IMG/VR virus record: IMGVR_UViG_3300021197_001787
Coordinates: 1-64,000 of that record
Strand: one strand, 5' to 3'
Length of the DNA: 64,000 bases
Origin: a virus
The notes beneath the pieces were generated by a model, which made no database searches, was not told where the DNA came from, and saw nothing but the letters and a program-made list of their open reading frames with translations. Shown piece by piece: positions 55,214 through 63,857 of the stretch (position 1 is its first letter; each line of letters starts with the position of its first letter). The translations under genes were made by a program, and so were the position numbers.

Positions 55214-56138
55214 TCTTATACTTCTTATTATCCATTTGTACGATAGGAAACACCCTCAGAAGCTCGTCAATGCCTTCGTCAACACTAATTGTGGTATCAT
55301 AGCCTAAACCGTTAATCTTGTCATAGGAGACAACGTAGTCGCGTTTATCAGCGTCACCATCAAAGTCAGCATAATGTACGTAGCAATCAGTCTTTTCTTG
55401 GATTAGTTTGCAAACATCACCCTTTGAGTGGTTCATTGAATTAGAGCCAACGTTGTATACTTCTCCGGACATCTCTTCTGGATGTTCAATAGCAAACATA
55501 AACACTTTGGCGATGTCTTTAACATGAATAAAAGTTCTCATAAAGTGAGATTCATAAACAGCAATATACTTTTGATTGTAAGCTGAATATGACAAATCAT
55601 TTACAAGTAAATCTAACCGTAAACGAGGGCTTACACCAAATGCAGTCGCAAATCTAAATGCGATACCTTTCGGGTACTTCATCACTTCCTCTTCACCAAG
55701 TGTTTTACTTCTTCCATAAATACTCAAAGGATTCAACGGCGTTTCTTCGGTACAGACACCATCTACAGTTCCGTAGTTAGAACCTGTGGAACCATAAAGC
55801 AGCATTTGTTTTCCATCCACTCCGGTAACAACATTGATTGTTCCTTGGTGGTTGACTCTATATGAGTTTTGTTCATCAATTCTACAAGCGGTATACCCTA
55901 CAATAGCTGCAAGGTGTACAATAACATCGTGACCCTTCATTGACTGGTGTAAGAACTCTTTATTCAAAACGTCACCTTTAATAAATGTGAAGTTGGGGTG
56001 TGAGAAGTTGTGGATCAAACCATGGCCTCCATACATAAGACTATCATACACAGTCACTTCATAATCGTTTTCTAATAACATTGGTACTAATGTACAGCCA
56101 ATGTAGCCAGCTCCGCCGGTAATAAACACTTTTTTCAT
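55206..56138 (-). CDS. NAD-dependent UDP-sugar 4-epimerase-like SDR
   Basis: A 310-residue extended SDR. It shows FITGGAGYIGCTLVPMLLEN, the VYDSLMYGG loop, HLAAIVGYTAC, the catalytic SIYGRSKTLGEE (YxxxK) and a RTFIHVKDIAKV segment as in NDP-hexose epimerases. It is the first gene downstream of the consensus promoter at 56163-56191 and so heads the second half of the glycan block. The ribosome binding site AGGAG is 12 nt from ATG 56138, slightly long. The substrate is unknown. Confidence 0.83.
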   Translation of the reverse strand: MKKVFITGGAGYIGCTLVPMLLENDYEVTVYDSLMYGGHGLIHNFSHPNFTFIKGDVLNKEFLHQSMKGHDVIVHLAAIVGYTACRIDEQNSYRVNHQGTINVVTGVDGKQMLLYGSTGSNYGTVDGVCTEETPLNPLSIYGRSKTLGEEEVMKYPKGIAFRFATAFGVSPRLRLDLLVNDLSYSAYNQKYIAVYESHFMRTFIHVKDIAKVFMFAIEHPEEMSGEVYNVGSNSMNHSKGDVCKLIQEKTDCYVHYADFDGDADKRDYVVSYDKINGLGYDTTISVDEGIDELLRVFPIVQMDNKKYKNG

Positions 56139-56162
56139 AATTTTTACATACTCCTATTACGT

Positions 56163-56191
56163 ATTATAATCTCAAATGATTGTTTTGTCAA
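56163..56191 (-). promoter_or_regulatory. Consensus sigma-70-like promoter inside the glycan locus
   Basis: On the minus strand, a perfect TTGACA (56191-56186) and a perfect TATAAT (56168-56163) are separated by exactly 17 nt, in the 54-base gap before the epimerase gene. It is the strongest promoter match in the window and is expected to be read by unmodified host RNA polymerase early in infection. Confidence 0.85.
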
Positions 56192-56192
56192 G

Positions 56193-57140
56193 TTAAACTT
56201 TGTCTTCATAATATTTTACAGTATTACGAATCCCTTCTTCGTGATCAAAAAACTTAAAATGAGGCATTATATCATTTAATTTGCTATTGCCTAGAATTTT
56301 AGTAGGGTCACCGTCTGTGTATTTAGTATCAAAGACAATTTCGCCTTCAAACCCACATGCTTTTTTAATTAATTGTGCAGATTCAGCAATAGAGTAACCT
56401 TTTTCCTGACCAATATTGATAGGATATTCCATACTCTCAAGTTTTGCTGCCTGGATAAGCGCCTCAATAAAATCGTCGACATAACACCATTCTCTTATTG
56501 GAGAGCCTGTCCCCCAAACAACAAATTCCGAATCTCCTGCTTTTTTAGCCTTAAGCATCCTGATTACCATTCCGTTGAGCGCATGTGTATGATTTGGGTC
56601 TATAGAGTCGCCCGGGCCATAAGTATTTGGTAAAAGAAGATTAATAGTGTTAACACCGTGTTGTTCTTTGTAACATTCTGCTAAATAATATAATGATCTT
56701 TTTGAATTCCCAAATGAGAAAATAGAGGGATGAACAGCACCAGCAAGCCACTCATTTTCATTTTGAACTGCGCTGTGACCTGGGTACGAACAGTTAGAAA
56801 ATGGTTGAATAACCGTGGCTTTGGACTTATTTTCTACAATAGCTCGGTAAAGATTCAGTCCCATTTGAACATTATCCGAATATACTGAGGCTGCATATTC
56901 TTTTACATAATGTAAGCTACCCCCATGAGAGGCAACATTATAAATATAATCAGGTTGTGATTCAAGAATACAATCAGAAATAGCCTTATAATCTAGGATA
57001 TCTAATCCAGTGGTCAAAGAAACACCCGTTACTTTTGGTTTATCGTCCATAGCACCATCACCAATCGTTTCTACAGTTTTTAATTTGTTAACGAGATTCT
57101 TACCAATAAATCCGGTAGATCCCAATACTAATACATTCAT
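56193..57140 (-). CDS. GDP-fucose-synthase-like SDR with Phe at the catalytic Tyr
   Basis: A 315-residue SDR: VLGSTGFIGKNL nucleotide motif, IYNVASHGGSLHYV, the QPFSNCSYPG strand (as SSC-YP in GDP-fucose synthases) and a substrate segment REWCYVDDF. Where the family has YxxxK, this protein has F143-GNS-K147 (codon TTT), so the general-acid Tyr is missing while the Lys stays. A nearby Tyr pair (Y151-Y152) might substitute. The protein may still act as a binding, epimerase-only or regulatory form, or use another residue. It ends two bases before the -35 of the internal promoter. Confidence 0.8.
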   Translation of the reverse strand: MNVLVLGSTGFIGKNLVNKLKTVETIGDGAMDDKPKVTGVSLTTGLDILDYKAISDCILESQPDYIYNVASHGGSLHYVKEYAASVYSDNVQMGLNLYRAIVENKSKATVIQPFSNCSYPGHSAVQNENEWLAGAVHPSIFSFGNSKRSLYYLAECYKEQHGVNTINLLLPNTYGPGDSIDPNHTHALNGMVIRMLKAKKAGDSEFVVWGTGSPIREWCYVDDFIEALIQAAKLESMEYPINIGQEKGYSIAESAQLIKKACGFEGEIVFDTKYTDGDPTKILGNSKLNDIMPHFKFFDHEEGIRNTVKYYEDKV

Positions 57141-57829
57141 TTTTTCTCCTTGTAATATCTAAATTCATGTCCGTGCAACTTAAGCCTTGGGCCAAATTTA
57201 CCTATAGCTGTTGCTCTTATAACTCTTTCTAATTGTTGTCGTGATATTTGATTATTAATCACTTGTAAGTTGTCAATGTGTTTAATTCTTCCGACTTTTT
57301 TTGACCACTTTATATTTTTATTTAACTCAACATATTGCTTTAAGATAATTGGGTCATATCTTGTAATAGTGGTGACCAAATCATAAAAAGCTACCAGTTG
57401 TTTCATATGTACTCTAGGTAATAGAGTTTCAATTGAATCACCGGGCATTATTGGTATTTCATAAACTTTAATTATTTCACCATTATCAATAAATTCATTT
57501 AAGAAGTGTATGGTAATACCAGTTGTTTTCTCATTATTGTAGAGTGCCCAATTGACACATCCGGACCCCGGGTAGCTAGGTGAGCCGGGATGCAGGTTAA
57601 TGGCAGCGATAGAGGCATTGTCTAATAAACTTTTTGGAAGAATATAATAAGATTTCATGTGAATGATATAATCGCCTTTCCAATTGAGATACTCAAGCGG
57701 TAATTTATCGCGCCTATTTTTAGAAGACTTGAGCCAACTAACGTCAAAGCCACACACATTTAAAAACTCATTGGCCTTTTGACAGTATTCACAATCCTCA
57801 AAACCAATAAACAAAACTTGTTGTTTCAT
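57137..57829 (-). CDS. Sugar N-formyltransferase
   Basis: A 230-residue enzyme of the formyltransferase fold, which moves a formyl group from N10-formyl-tetrahydrofolate to an amino sugar. The catalytic triad is visible: N78 and H80 in AAINLHPGSP and D115 in FIDNGEII. The SYPGSGCVNWALYN segment is typical of the GDP-perosamine/NDP-amino-sugar group. It has a shortened C-terminal part. The next gene is a small PLP aminotransferase, giving the expected pair 'aminate, then formylate'. ATG 57829 overlaps the aminotransferase stop (4 bases). Confidence 0.88.
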   Translation of the reverse strand: MKQQVLFIGFEDCEYCQKANEFLNVCGFDVSWLKSSKNRRDKLPLEYLNWKGDYIIHMKSYYILPKSLLDNASIAAINLHPGSPSYPGSGCVNWALYNNEKTTGITIHFLNEFIDNGEIIKVYEIPIMPGDSIETLLPRVHMKQLVAFYDLVTTITRYDPIILKQYVELNKNIKWSKKVGRIKHIDNLQVINNQISRQQLERVIRATAIGKFGPRLKLHGHEFRYYKEKK

Positions 57830-58434
57830 TCTCTCTTAAATCTTCCTTGCTTAAAAACATCCAAAGTGGTCAAATCGACCCAATCAGTATAAACCCATTT
57901 CTTGGGAGGAGTTTCAATAGCAGCAGGAAGTTTTTGTAAACCCAATTCAGCAGTCTCCGGGGTCATATAATAATGATAACCAATCGTTTGTATATTTTGC
58001 ACAGACCATGATTCATCAGGGCTTCTACCATCATACGACATTTTCTTTAGAATGTCGTAATCTTCTTTATTATCAAATAAAATAATCCCGCCGCGGCCAA
58101 GACTTAGGTGCTTCCTAAATTGAAAACTAACACACATATACGTGCCGGGAATATAACTACCTGCCTGCCAATATACAGCAGCATCAACAATGTCATCAGT
58201 CATATAATAGTAATCCTGCCACTCGTCATCAGTCCATTCAATCTCTAAATCTAATTTCTCTGCTAACATGGGAACAGAAAGATAAGTGTGCTTTGGCACA
58301 GTAATCTTTTGTGCACCTTTCATTCGTAAACAAAGTTCCAAACCATGTGTACAACAATCTACTGCGACCGCGTATGGGGCCCCGAAGAACTTTGCTATCT
58401 CTTTCTCAAAATCGGCGATTACTTCAAATGACAT
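57826..58434 (-). CDS. Miniature DegT/DnrJ-type sugar aminotransferase
   Basis: A 202-residue PLP enzyme of the DegT/DnrJ/EryC1 family, normally 360-400 residues. It keeps the main cofactor residues: D84-A85 (pyridine contact), the SFQFRK108HLSLGRGG segment with the PLP lysine, and the NH2-terminal FEKEIAKFFGAPYAVAVD entry. It lacks the block between strands that usually holds the 'TkAi..VH..G' motif, and the whole C-terminal domain after TAELGLQKLP. No frameshift is visible, and both neighbours join without gap. It probably makes the amino sugar used by the formyltransferase, if the compact form is active; it may need a partner chain. Confidence 0.78.
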   Translation of the reverse strand: MSFEVIADFEKEIAKFFGAPYAVAVDCCTHGLELCLRMKGAQKITVPKHTYLSVPMLAEKLDLEIEWTDDEWQDYYYMTDDIVDAAVYWQAGSYIPGTYMCVSFQFRKHLSLGRGGIILFDNKEDYDILKKMSYDGRSPDESWSVQNIQTIGYHYYMTPETAELGLQKLPAAIETPPKKWVYTDWVDLTTLDVFKQGRFKRE

Positions 58435-59390
58435 TATAGCTCCTTAATATATTCTATAAGTTTCTTAGCCATATGGTGCCATGTATAGTTGTTGATGGCT
58501 GTATCATAGGCTGTTTCAATGACCCGGTTCATTTCGCTTTCATTATTCAAATAATAATCAAGCTTTTCATCAAAATCACTTAAATCATTATTAAATATAA
58601 CACAATTCACACCATCTGTAAAGTAATCTTCGTACTGCTCGGGCATATTGTTGCAAAGCAGTAGAGTCTTTGAGAGCATAACCTCAAAGTATCGAGGACT
58701 AACATCTAAAACCGGGCCAGTTGTACCGAGCCACATTTTACACTCATTAATTTTCGTAGCATATTCTTCTGTAGAATTAATCCTATATTCCATTGTGTTG
58801 CTTGAGTTCCAGAAGATATTCCGTTCTCGTTGAATTAATTTATTGTAGACTCTTTCACGTAAGTTAGCAGTGGGTCCTTGAATCTTCTGGCGGCCGTCAT
58901 TCTCTTTACCATGTAATGCACCGCTAAAACCTATATCATATTTCTTTTCCACTTCACGTGGGTAAAATAATTTTGGAGCTGCGGTAAAGGGGAGTCTGAT
59001 TGATTTAATTCCTGTTTTAGCTTGAAACTCTTTGTATGTACATTGAGAATCGACAATTAAATCAACTTCATTATCCTCACAAAAATCTAGTTTTTTATTC
59101 AGCATAGTTTGAGGTTTGTGAATCATACATACAACAGGAATGTCAACTGTATTCAATCCTTCAATTACATTGAAAAAATCAGGATGACTTTGTGCAAAAT
59201 ATCCAAGTCCAAATATTATACAGTCAACACCTCCATCAATTTGAGATAATATATCATTAATATTTGTCGGTACACCCTGCAATAAATAAACCTGTGCTAA
59301 TAATTTTAGCTCTCTAAATAAATCTCCATAATATTGGTACGTGTGGTCATCAGATACAACGTTGCCATAATCTATATAGAGGATCTTCAT
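58434..59390 (-). CDS. CgeB-like glycosyltransferase
   Basis: A 318-residue GT-B-type protein resembling the CgeB/Glyco_trans_1_2 group. The N-terminal half has the IDGGVDCIIFGLG element. The C-terminal donor half has YDIGFSGALHGKEND and then CKMWLGTTGPVLDVSPRYFE with MLSKTLLLCN, typical of the family's nucleotide-sugar site. It transfers a sugar from an NDP donor; linkage and acceptor are unknown. AGGAG precedes ATG 58434 of the next gene, which overlaps by one base. Confidence 0.78.
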   Translation of the reverse strand: MKILYIDYGNVVSDDHTYQYYGDLFRELKLLAQVYLLQGVPTNINDILSQIDGGVDCIIFGLGYFAQSHPDFFNVIEGLNTVDIPVVCMIHKPQTMLNKKLDFCEDNEVDLIVDSQCTYKEFQAKTGIKSIRLPFTAAPKLFYPREVEKKYDIGFSGALHGKENDGRQKIQGPTANLRERVYNKLIQRERNIFWNSSNTMEYRINSTEEYATKINECKMWLGTTGPVLDVSPRYFEVMLSKTLLLCNNMPEQYEDYFTDGVNCVIFNNDLSDFDEKLDYYLNNESEMNRVIETAYDTAINNYTWHHMAKKLIEYIKEL

Positions 59391-60280
59391 CTAGAGTTAT
59401 CCTTAACACCCGGTGCGTAGTCTTGTAGGTGCCGTAGAGCACCTTGAGCATGGTAGCCCTCATCAACGGTCTTAAAGTCGTAGATATCGTCAGCATAGTG
59501 GATTAAATAGAACAAACTGTTAACGTCATTATCTCCCCAACGGTACTTGTAGATTCCTCCATATTTATTGACTGCATTAATCCATTGTTTCCACTCCGGA
59601 GTCTCAAACATACTGAGTCTTATAATATATGAATCCGCACATGGGTAAAAATGAAAATTCGTGTCGGCATCAGGATCGGTCATCAAGTCTTGCATAAATT
59701 TAGACTTTGGTGTCACATTATAATGCTTAAGATAAACTTTAATAAAATTCCAAAGGTTAATACGTGTATCAAAGTTTCCTTGATGCGGCTTTTTAACAGT
59801 TTGATCGTAGACTTTCATAGCCGCCATATCAACATCTTTCATATCTTCCATTCTTTCAAAAAAGTCGTAGGGCATATCATCTGTAAATTGTGATTCGTCA
59901 TCAATATGTAATGAATAATCGTAAAGATGGTAATCAGTGTTTGGGTACCCATGAAAATTACACATAAAATGACACATATGCAAGTAGCCTTTGCGACTAA
60001 TTGGGAATTGTGTGCGCGCGTACCATACATCGCTCCTGTTATAGAACATTTCATCTTCTTTAATAAAACTTGGAGTTTCATATGGAATTGATCTAAAAAT
60101 AACATTTTGGCCCGTTGTACCTACAACTTCTTTTTGTAATTCTTCCGAGTCATAAATATCGTCAAAATAATATACATACACAGGGTAATCGTATTTATGA
60201 TTATATCTCTCCCACACAGATTGTAAACAAGGTTTCAGGCATACAGCCCTTGACGAGATTACGTTAATACAAGCTTTCAT
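59387..60280 (-). CDS. Glycosyltransferase, resembling eukaryotic GT15 mannosyltransferases
   Basis: A 297-residue protein. INVISSRAVCLKPCLQSVWE is the start of a GT-A fold, and the DYSLHIDDESQFTDDMPYDF segment (about 125-145) holds a DDES element in the place of the donor/metal site. The end, RWGDNDVNSLFYLIHYADDI, resembles the WGD...YF element of the GT15 KRE2/MNT1 family, common in fungi. GT15 enzymes add mannose from GDP-mannose, the same nucleotide sugar that feeds the neighbouring GMD. The family call is by eye and should be tested by profile search. ATG 60280 follows AAGGAG. Confidence 0.65.
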   Translation of the reverse strand: MKACINVISSRAVCLKPCLQSVWERYNHKYDYPVYVYYFDDIYDSEELQKEVVGTTGQNVIFRSIPYETPSFIKEDEMFYNRSDVWYARTQFPISRKGYLHMCHFMCNFHGYPNTDYHLYDYSLHIDDESQFTDDMPYDFFERMEDMKDVDMAAMKVYDQTVKKPHQGNFDTRINLWNFIKVYLKHYNVTPKSKFMQDLMTDPDADTNFHFYPCADSYIIRLSMFETPEWKQWINAVNKYGGIYKYRWGDNDVNSLFYLIHYADDIYDFKTVDEGYHAQGALRHLQDYAPGVKDNSR

Positions 60281-61191
60281 TATTCTACTCCTTCTACATA
60301 ACTTAAAGCAATGGCGCCATCGTTAGCACTACAAAGTGTACCAATGTCGCCGGTTTTTATATATTTTACAAATGATTTTAATTGAAGTTCAAGGGCATCA
60401 GTTCTATCAATATCAAGTGACTGAATGCTGTACCCCTCAAAATTTTCATTATTGGTAAACATATCAACTTTCTTCTTAAGAAGGTCGATAGCAAAATATC
60501 TTTCATTTGTTAATATTTTTATTTTTCTTTCTCTGAAAGGGAACAACCATGAAGTTCTTACAGTCGCAAGGGCCCCATCAAAAAATTTAATTATGAATAC
60601 TGCATCGTCATCGTTGTCATTAATATTATTAGAATCAAGACTATAGCATTCTTTTATTTTTGATTTGCTAATCAAATTCATTAAATCAATATCATGTATA
60701 CTCAAATCTAATTTAACACCGACGTCTGTTATTCTTGAGGGGTACCCACTAAATCTGGATGCTTCAATATGAATGATTTTCTCATTCTTCAAGAAGGGTA
60801 ATAACGCTTGGATTGCAGGGTTAAATCTTTCAATATGGCCTACAACTAATTTGCAGTTATTCTTATGAGCTAACAAATACAAACTTCTTGCTTCTTGACT
60901 GTTTTTAGCTATGGGTTTCTCAACCAATAGATTAATTTTTTCATTTAACAATCTCTCTGCAACTTCAAAATGAGTTGAAGTTGGGGTTGCTATTATGGCA
61001 GCATCAAGGGTGTGGTTTTTTATTAAGTCTTCAATATTATCATATTGCTGAATACTAGACAATTCATCTAAATTATTATTTACTGGGTCTACAATTGCCA
61101 CTAATTCAACTTCAGGTGTATTTCTTATTGTTTTAAGGTGGTTGCGGCCCATAGAACCTAAACCTATTAATGCAATTTTAAGTTTATTCAT
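60280..61191 (-). CDS. Gfo/Idh/MocA-family sugar oxidoreductase
   Basis: A 303-residue NAD(P)-dependent oxidoreductase. IALIGLGSMGRNHL is the Rossmann motif, ATPTSTHFEV and the catalytic E91-K92-P motif (LLVEKPIAKN) follow, and the second domain holds the DLSIHDIDLM helix. In O-antigen loci such enzymes (WlbA/WbpB) make the C3-ketone of UDP-GlcNAcA or a similar sugar, and a DegT aminotransferase directly adjacent then aminates it. That partner is the next upstream gene here, with a 4-base overlap. Confidence 0.88.
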   Translation of the reverse strand: MNKLKIALIGLGSMGRNHLKTIRNTPEVELVAIVDPVNNNLDELSSIQQYDNIEDLIKNHTLDAAIIATPTSTHFEVAERLLNEKINLLVEKPIAKNSQEARSLYLLAHKNNCKLVVGHIERFNPAIQALLPFLKNEKIIHIEASRFSGYPSRITDVGVKLDLSIHDIDLMNLISKSKIKECYSLDSNNINDNDDDAVFIIKFFDGALATVRTSWLFPFRERKIKILTNERYFAIDLLKKKVDMFTNNENFEGYSIQSLDIDRTDALELQLKSFVKYIKTGDIGTLCSANDGAIALSYVEGVE

Positions 61192-62321
61192 TTTATTTCC
61201 ATAACGTCTACGACACGATGTATCTCTTCGTTTGTTAATTCAGGATATATTGGCAAAGCCAAGACTTCTTTGCATGCTTTCTCAGTAACGGGAAAATCTC
61301 CCTCACTATAACCGAAGTGTGATATACATCCTTGAGTGTGTATTGGATACGGGTAATAAACATTACAACCAATTTTAGAGTTATTTAATCTTTTTCTAAT
61401 ATTGTCTCTTTTAGAACTTCTAATAACATACTGATTGAAAACGTGGTAACCTTCTGATAAAACAAATGGGGGCAAAGGGCCTTCAGCCAGCGGTTCAAGA
61501 TTTTTATTTAAACGCGAATTATATTCTTGAGCATTTTCGTTTCTTTGTCGTGACCACCACTCAATATATCTTAACTTAACATTTAATACGCCGGCCTGTA
61601 AAGCATCAAGCCTAAAATTACCACCGATATGTTCATAATGATAAGGATTCTTCATGTCAATACCGTGCTGACGGGTTCTGAGCATCTTTTGATATAGTTC
61701 TTCACTATTAGTGGTTACCATACCTCCATCCCCATACGCGCCTAGATTTTTAGCAGGGAAAAAACTAAAGCAGCCTGTATCACCCATCGAACCTGCACGT
61801 TTGCCCTTCCACTCGGCCGCCACTGCTTGAGCAGCATCTTCAATAACTTTAAGATTATATTTTTTTGCAATACGATTAATTTCATCCATATTTGAACACT
61901 GACCAAAAAGATGGACAGGAATAATAGCTTTTGTTTTTTCTGTTATTGCTTCTTCAATTTTAGATGTGTCAATATTGAAGGTTTTTTCGTCAATATCAAC
62001 AAACACCGGTGTACCACCCATCCGTATGATCGCCTCTGCAGTTGCAAAAAAAGTAAATGGGGTTGTGATTACTTCGTCGCCGCAGCCGATCTGCAGAGCG
62101 ATTAAGGACATTATAAGTGCATCAGTGCCTGAACTACAACCAACTGCAAATTTAGTACCGCAAAAATTAGCAAAATTTTCTTCAAATTGCTGTACAACAG
62201 GGCCATTCACAAAACGCTGTGAATCAATAATTGATTCAACTACCGGTTTTATTTCGTGTTTAATAATCTCATGTTGACGTGTGAGATCTAATAATTTAAT
62301 TTCATCCATTAATTTTACCAT
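61188..62321 (-). CDS. DegT/DnrJ/EryC1-family sugar aminotransferase
   Basis: A full-length (377-residue) PLP aminotransferase. It has VGCSSGTDALIMSL (phosphate cup), IPVHLFGQ, VIED162AAQA, the PLP lysine K191 in FSFFPAKNLGAYGDGG, and HIGGNFRLDALQAGVL. It most resembles WlbC/WbpE-type enzymes that aminate 3-keto UDP-sugars, and it overlaps the matching oxidoreductase. Together they would give a 3-amino sugar. ATG 62309 is an alternative start; it overlaps the upstream stop by 8 bases, as is usual in this operon. Confidence 0.92.
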   Translation of the reverse strand: MVKLMDEIKLLDLTRQHEIIKHEIKPVVESIIDSQRFVNGPVVQQFEENFANFCGTKFAVGCSSGTDALIMSLIALQIGCGDEVITTPFTFFATAEAIIRMGGTPVFVDIDEKTFNIDTSKIEEAITEKTKAIIPVHLFGQCSNMDEINRIAKKYNLKVIEDAAQAVAAEWKGKRAGSMGDTGCFSFFPAKNLGAYGDGGMVTTNSEELYQKMLRTRQHGIDMKNPYHYEHIGGNFRLDALQAGVLNVKLRYIEWWSRQRNENAQEYNSRLNKNLEPLAEGPLPPFVLSEGYHVFNQYVIRSSKRDNIRKRLNNSKIGCNVYYPYPIHTQGCISHFGYSEGDFPVTEKACKEVLALPIYPELTNEEIHRVVDVMEIK

Positions 62322-63198
62322 CTATAAAGTTATAATATTTTTGACATACTGAATTCATGTCAAACTGTTCATTTTTGTGCCATGTATTTTGGGTCTTGAG
62401 TGAGAAGTCCATCGGCGGTGGATTATATAGCTCAACGGGGCTATAATCCCAAGTTTTCTCTTCAACAATTATAGCATTTTTACCAGCAATTTCTTTAGTA
62501 CCGCCGGCACTAGAGCATATAATTTGACAACCACTGGCCATGGCATCTACTACTACATTCGGACAATGATCCAACCACGCTAAATGAATAAAATATTTAG
62601 ACGCTTTATACAGTGAGAACAATTTCTCTGTTGATAACTCACCGACATAATGAACTCTATTATGAGCTTGCTTGTCTTCTACCGTGCCGGCTACTATGAG
62701 TCCATCGTTTGGCCCAGAATGTTCTATAAAATACCTAATATTTTCATTTAGTCTTTTGTGTGGGCGCCATGATGAGGCACAAGACCAGATATTTTCATAT
62801 TTGTCAATTTTAATTTTTTCAACAGAATTAATTAATTCTAAATCGGCACCATTATGGATAATCGCATAATTATTATGTGGCCCAAAATATTTAAAAGTCA
62901 ATTCTTTATTGAAATTAGATTGAAATATTACACCGGCTGCTGATTCATAAGTTCTTTTAATATTTGAATTTTGGGCAGCGTAGTCAAAGGCGCTGTTAAA
63001 GTATATGCCGTCGAGCCTTTGGAATAGGGGGGCATTGTGTGTGGTCCTACCAGACTCAATAAAACATAGGTAGGCATCCGGCTCGGGGGTGTTATTGATC
63101 GTGACCCCACAAGACGGCATATACTTAAACAGCTTCTGACCAAACGAATTTGGGCCAGAGTTCGAATTTAAATTAACATTTTCTAAAACTAAATTCAA
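62302..63198 (-). CDS. Glycosyltransferase family 4-like protein
   Basis: A 298-residue GT-B enzyme. The C-terminal half is clear: SCASSWRPHKRLNEN, LIVAGTVED, NRVHYVGELSTEKLFSLYKA and IHLAWLDHCPNVVVDAMASG, followed by CSSAGGTKEIAG. This matches the GT4 donor domain with its E/D-x7-E type loop. The N-terminal acceptor domain is short (about 110 residues against 180 in most GT4 enzymes), so it is a compact form. The linkage is unknown. Start is ATG 63198; the sulfotransferase stop overlaps by 4 bases. Confidence 0.83.
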   Translation of the reverse strand: MNLVLENVNLNSNSGPNSFGQKLFKYMPSCGVTINNTPEPDAYLCFIESGRTTHNAPLFQRLDGIYFNSAFDYAAQNSNIKRTYESAAGVIFQSNFNKELTFKYFGPHNNYAIIHNGADLELINSVEKIKIDKYENIWSCASSWRPHKRLNENIRYFIEHSGPNDGLIVAGTVEDKQAHNRVHYVGELSTEKLFSLYKASKYFIHLAWLDHCPNVVVDAMASGCQIICSSAGGTKEIAGKNAIIVEEKTWDYSPVELYNPPPMDFSLKTQNTWHKNEQFDMNSVCQKYYNFIDGKING

Positions 63199-63857
63199 AA
63201 TTCATATCCGTATAATTCAATTTCATCGCGATATATTTCATGAACAATAGACTTCATAACACCATTGCCAATATTATAATAATTATTATATTCCGGAAAA
63301 CGATCATTGCTCTTATTGATTGACGGTACATCTATATTTTTTAAGTCAAACTCGCACATTTTACTTAAAGTTTTTAAATCTTCTGTCATATTTTCATAGC
63401 GACCACAAAAATCTATTATTTGCTCACCATTTTTATGTGTGTAATAAGCTTGTGGTCTTAAATGTCCATCAAGTTCGTAATTGAGCAAATCTTCTTCCCA
63501 CAGCCACTTGATTAAGCTTATAAAAAATCTAAATTTAGTTATTTTATCGTCACCTTGTAACATGTGACCACAATTATTAATCTGATGTTCAAAAATTGAC
63601 ACGATTCTATCCCACGGATTTCTAACAAACGTAAAAGTCAACAGATCATCTTTGGACAGTTGATATTCATCTAAAGTGGCATGTTGTAAACTAATGCCTT
63701 TATTTGTAGCAAATTTTGAGTCAGAAAAGTGAGGTATTCTTTGGCCACTAGAAATTGATTTTTTTAATTGAGCATCGGTAGTTCTTCCTGCTGGTAAAAC
63801 ATCGGTGATTGACGTGCCACCAGTTCGCGGAATGTGAAGAAATAGGTAAGGTTTCAT
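63195..63857 (-). CDS. Carbohydrate sulfotransferase (sulfotransferase family 2 type)
   Basis: A 220-residue PAPS-dependent sulfotransferase. FLHIPRTGGTS (about 6-16) is the 5'-phosphosulfate loop and TFVRNPWDRIVSIFEH (R79) the 3'-phosphate-binding motif, both typical of the group that sulfates glycans. A LQHATLDEY segment and CGRYENMTEDL follow as in other short bacterial and viral members. It could sulfate the glycan made by the locus, using the host PAPS pool. ATG 63857 overlaps the previous stop as ATGA. The host must make PAPS for activity. Confidence 0.87.
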   Translation of the reverse strand: MKPYLFLHIPRTGGTSITDVLPAGRTTDAQLKKSISSGQRIPHFSDSKFATNKGISLQHATLDEYQLSKDDLLTFTFVRNPWDRIVSIFEHQINNCGHMLQGDDKITKFRFFISLIKWLWEEDLLNYELDGHLRPQAYYTHKNGEQIIDFCGRYENMTEDLKTLSKMCEFDLKNIDVPSINKSNDRFPEYNNYYNIGNGVMKSIVHEIYRDEIELYGYEF

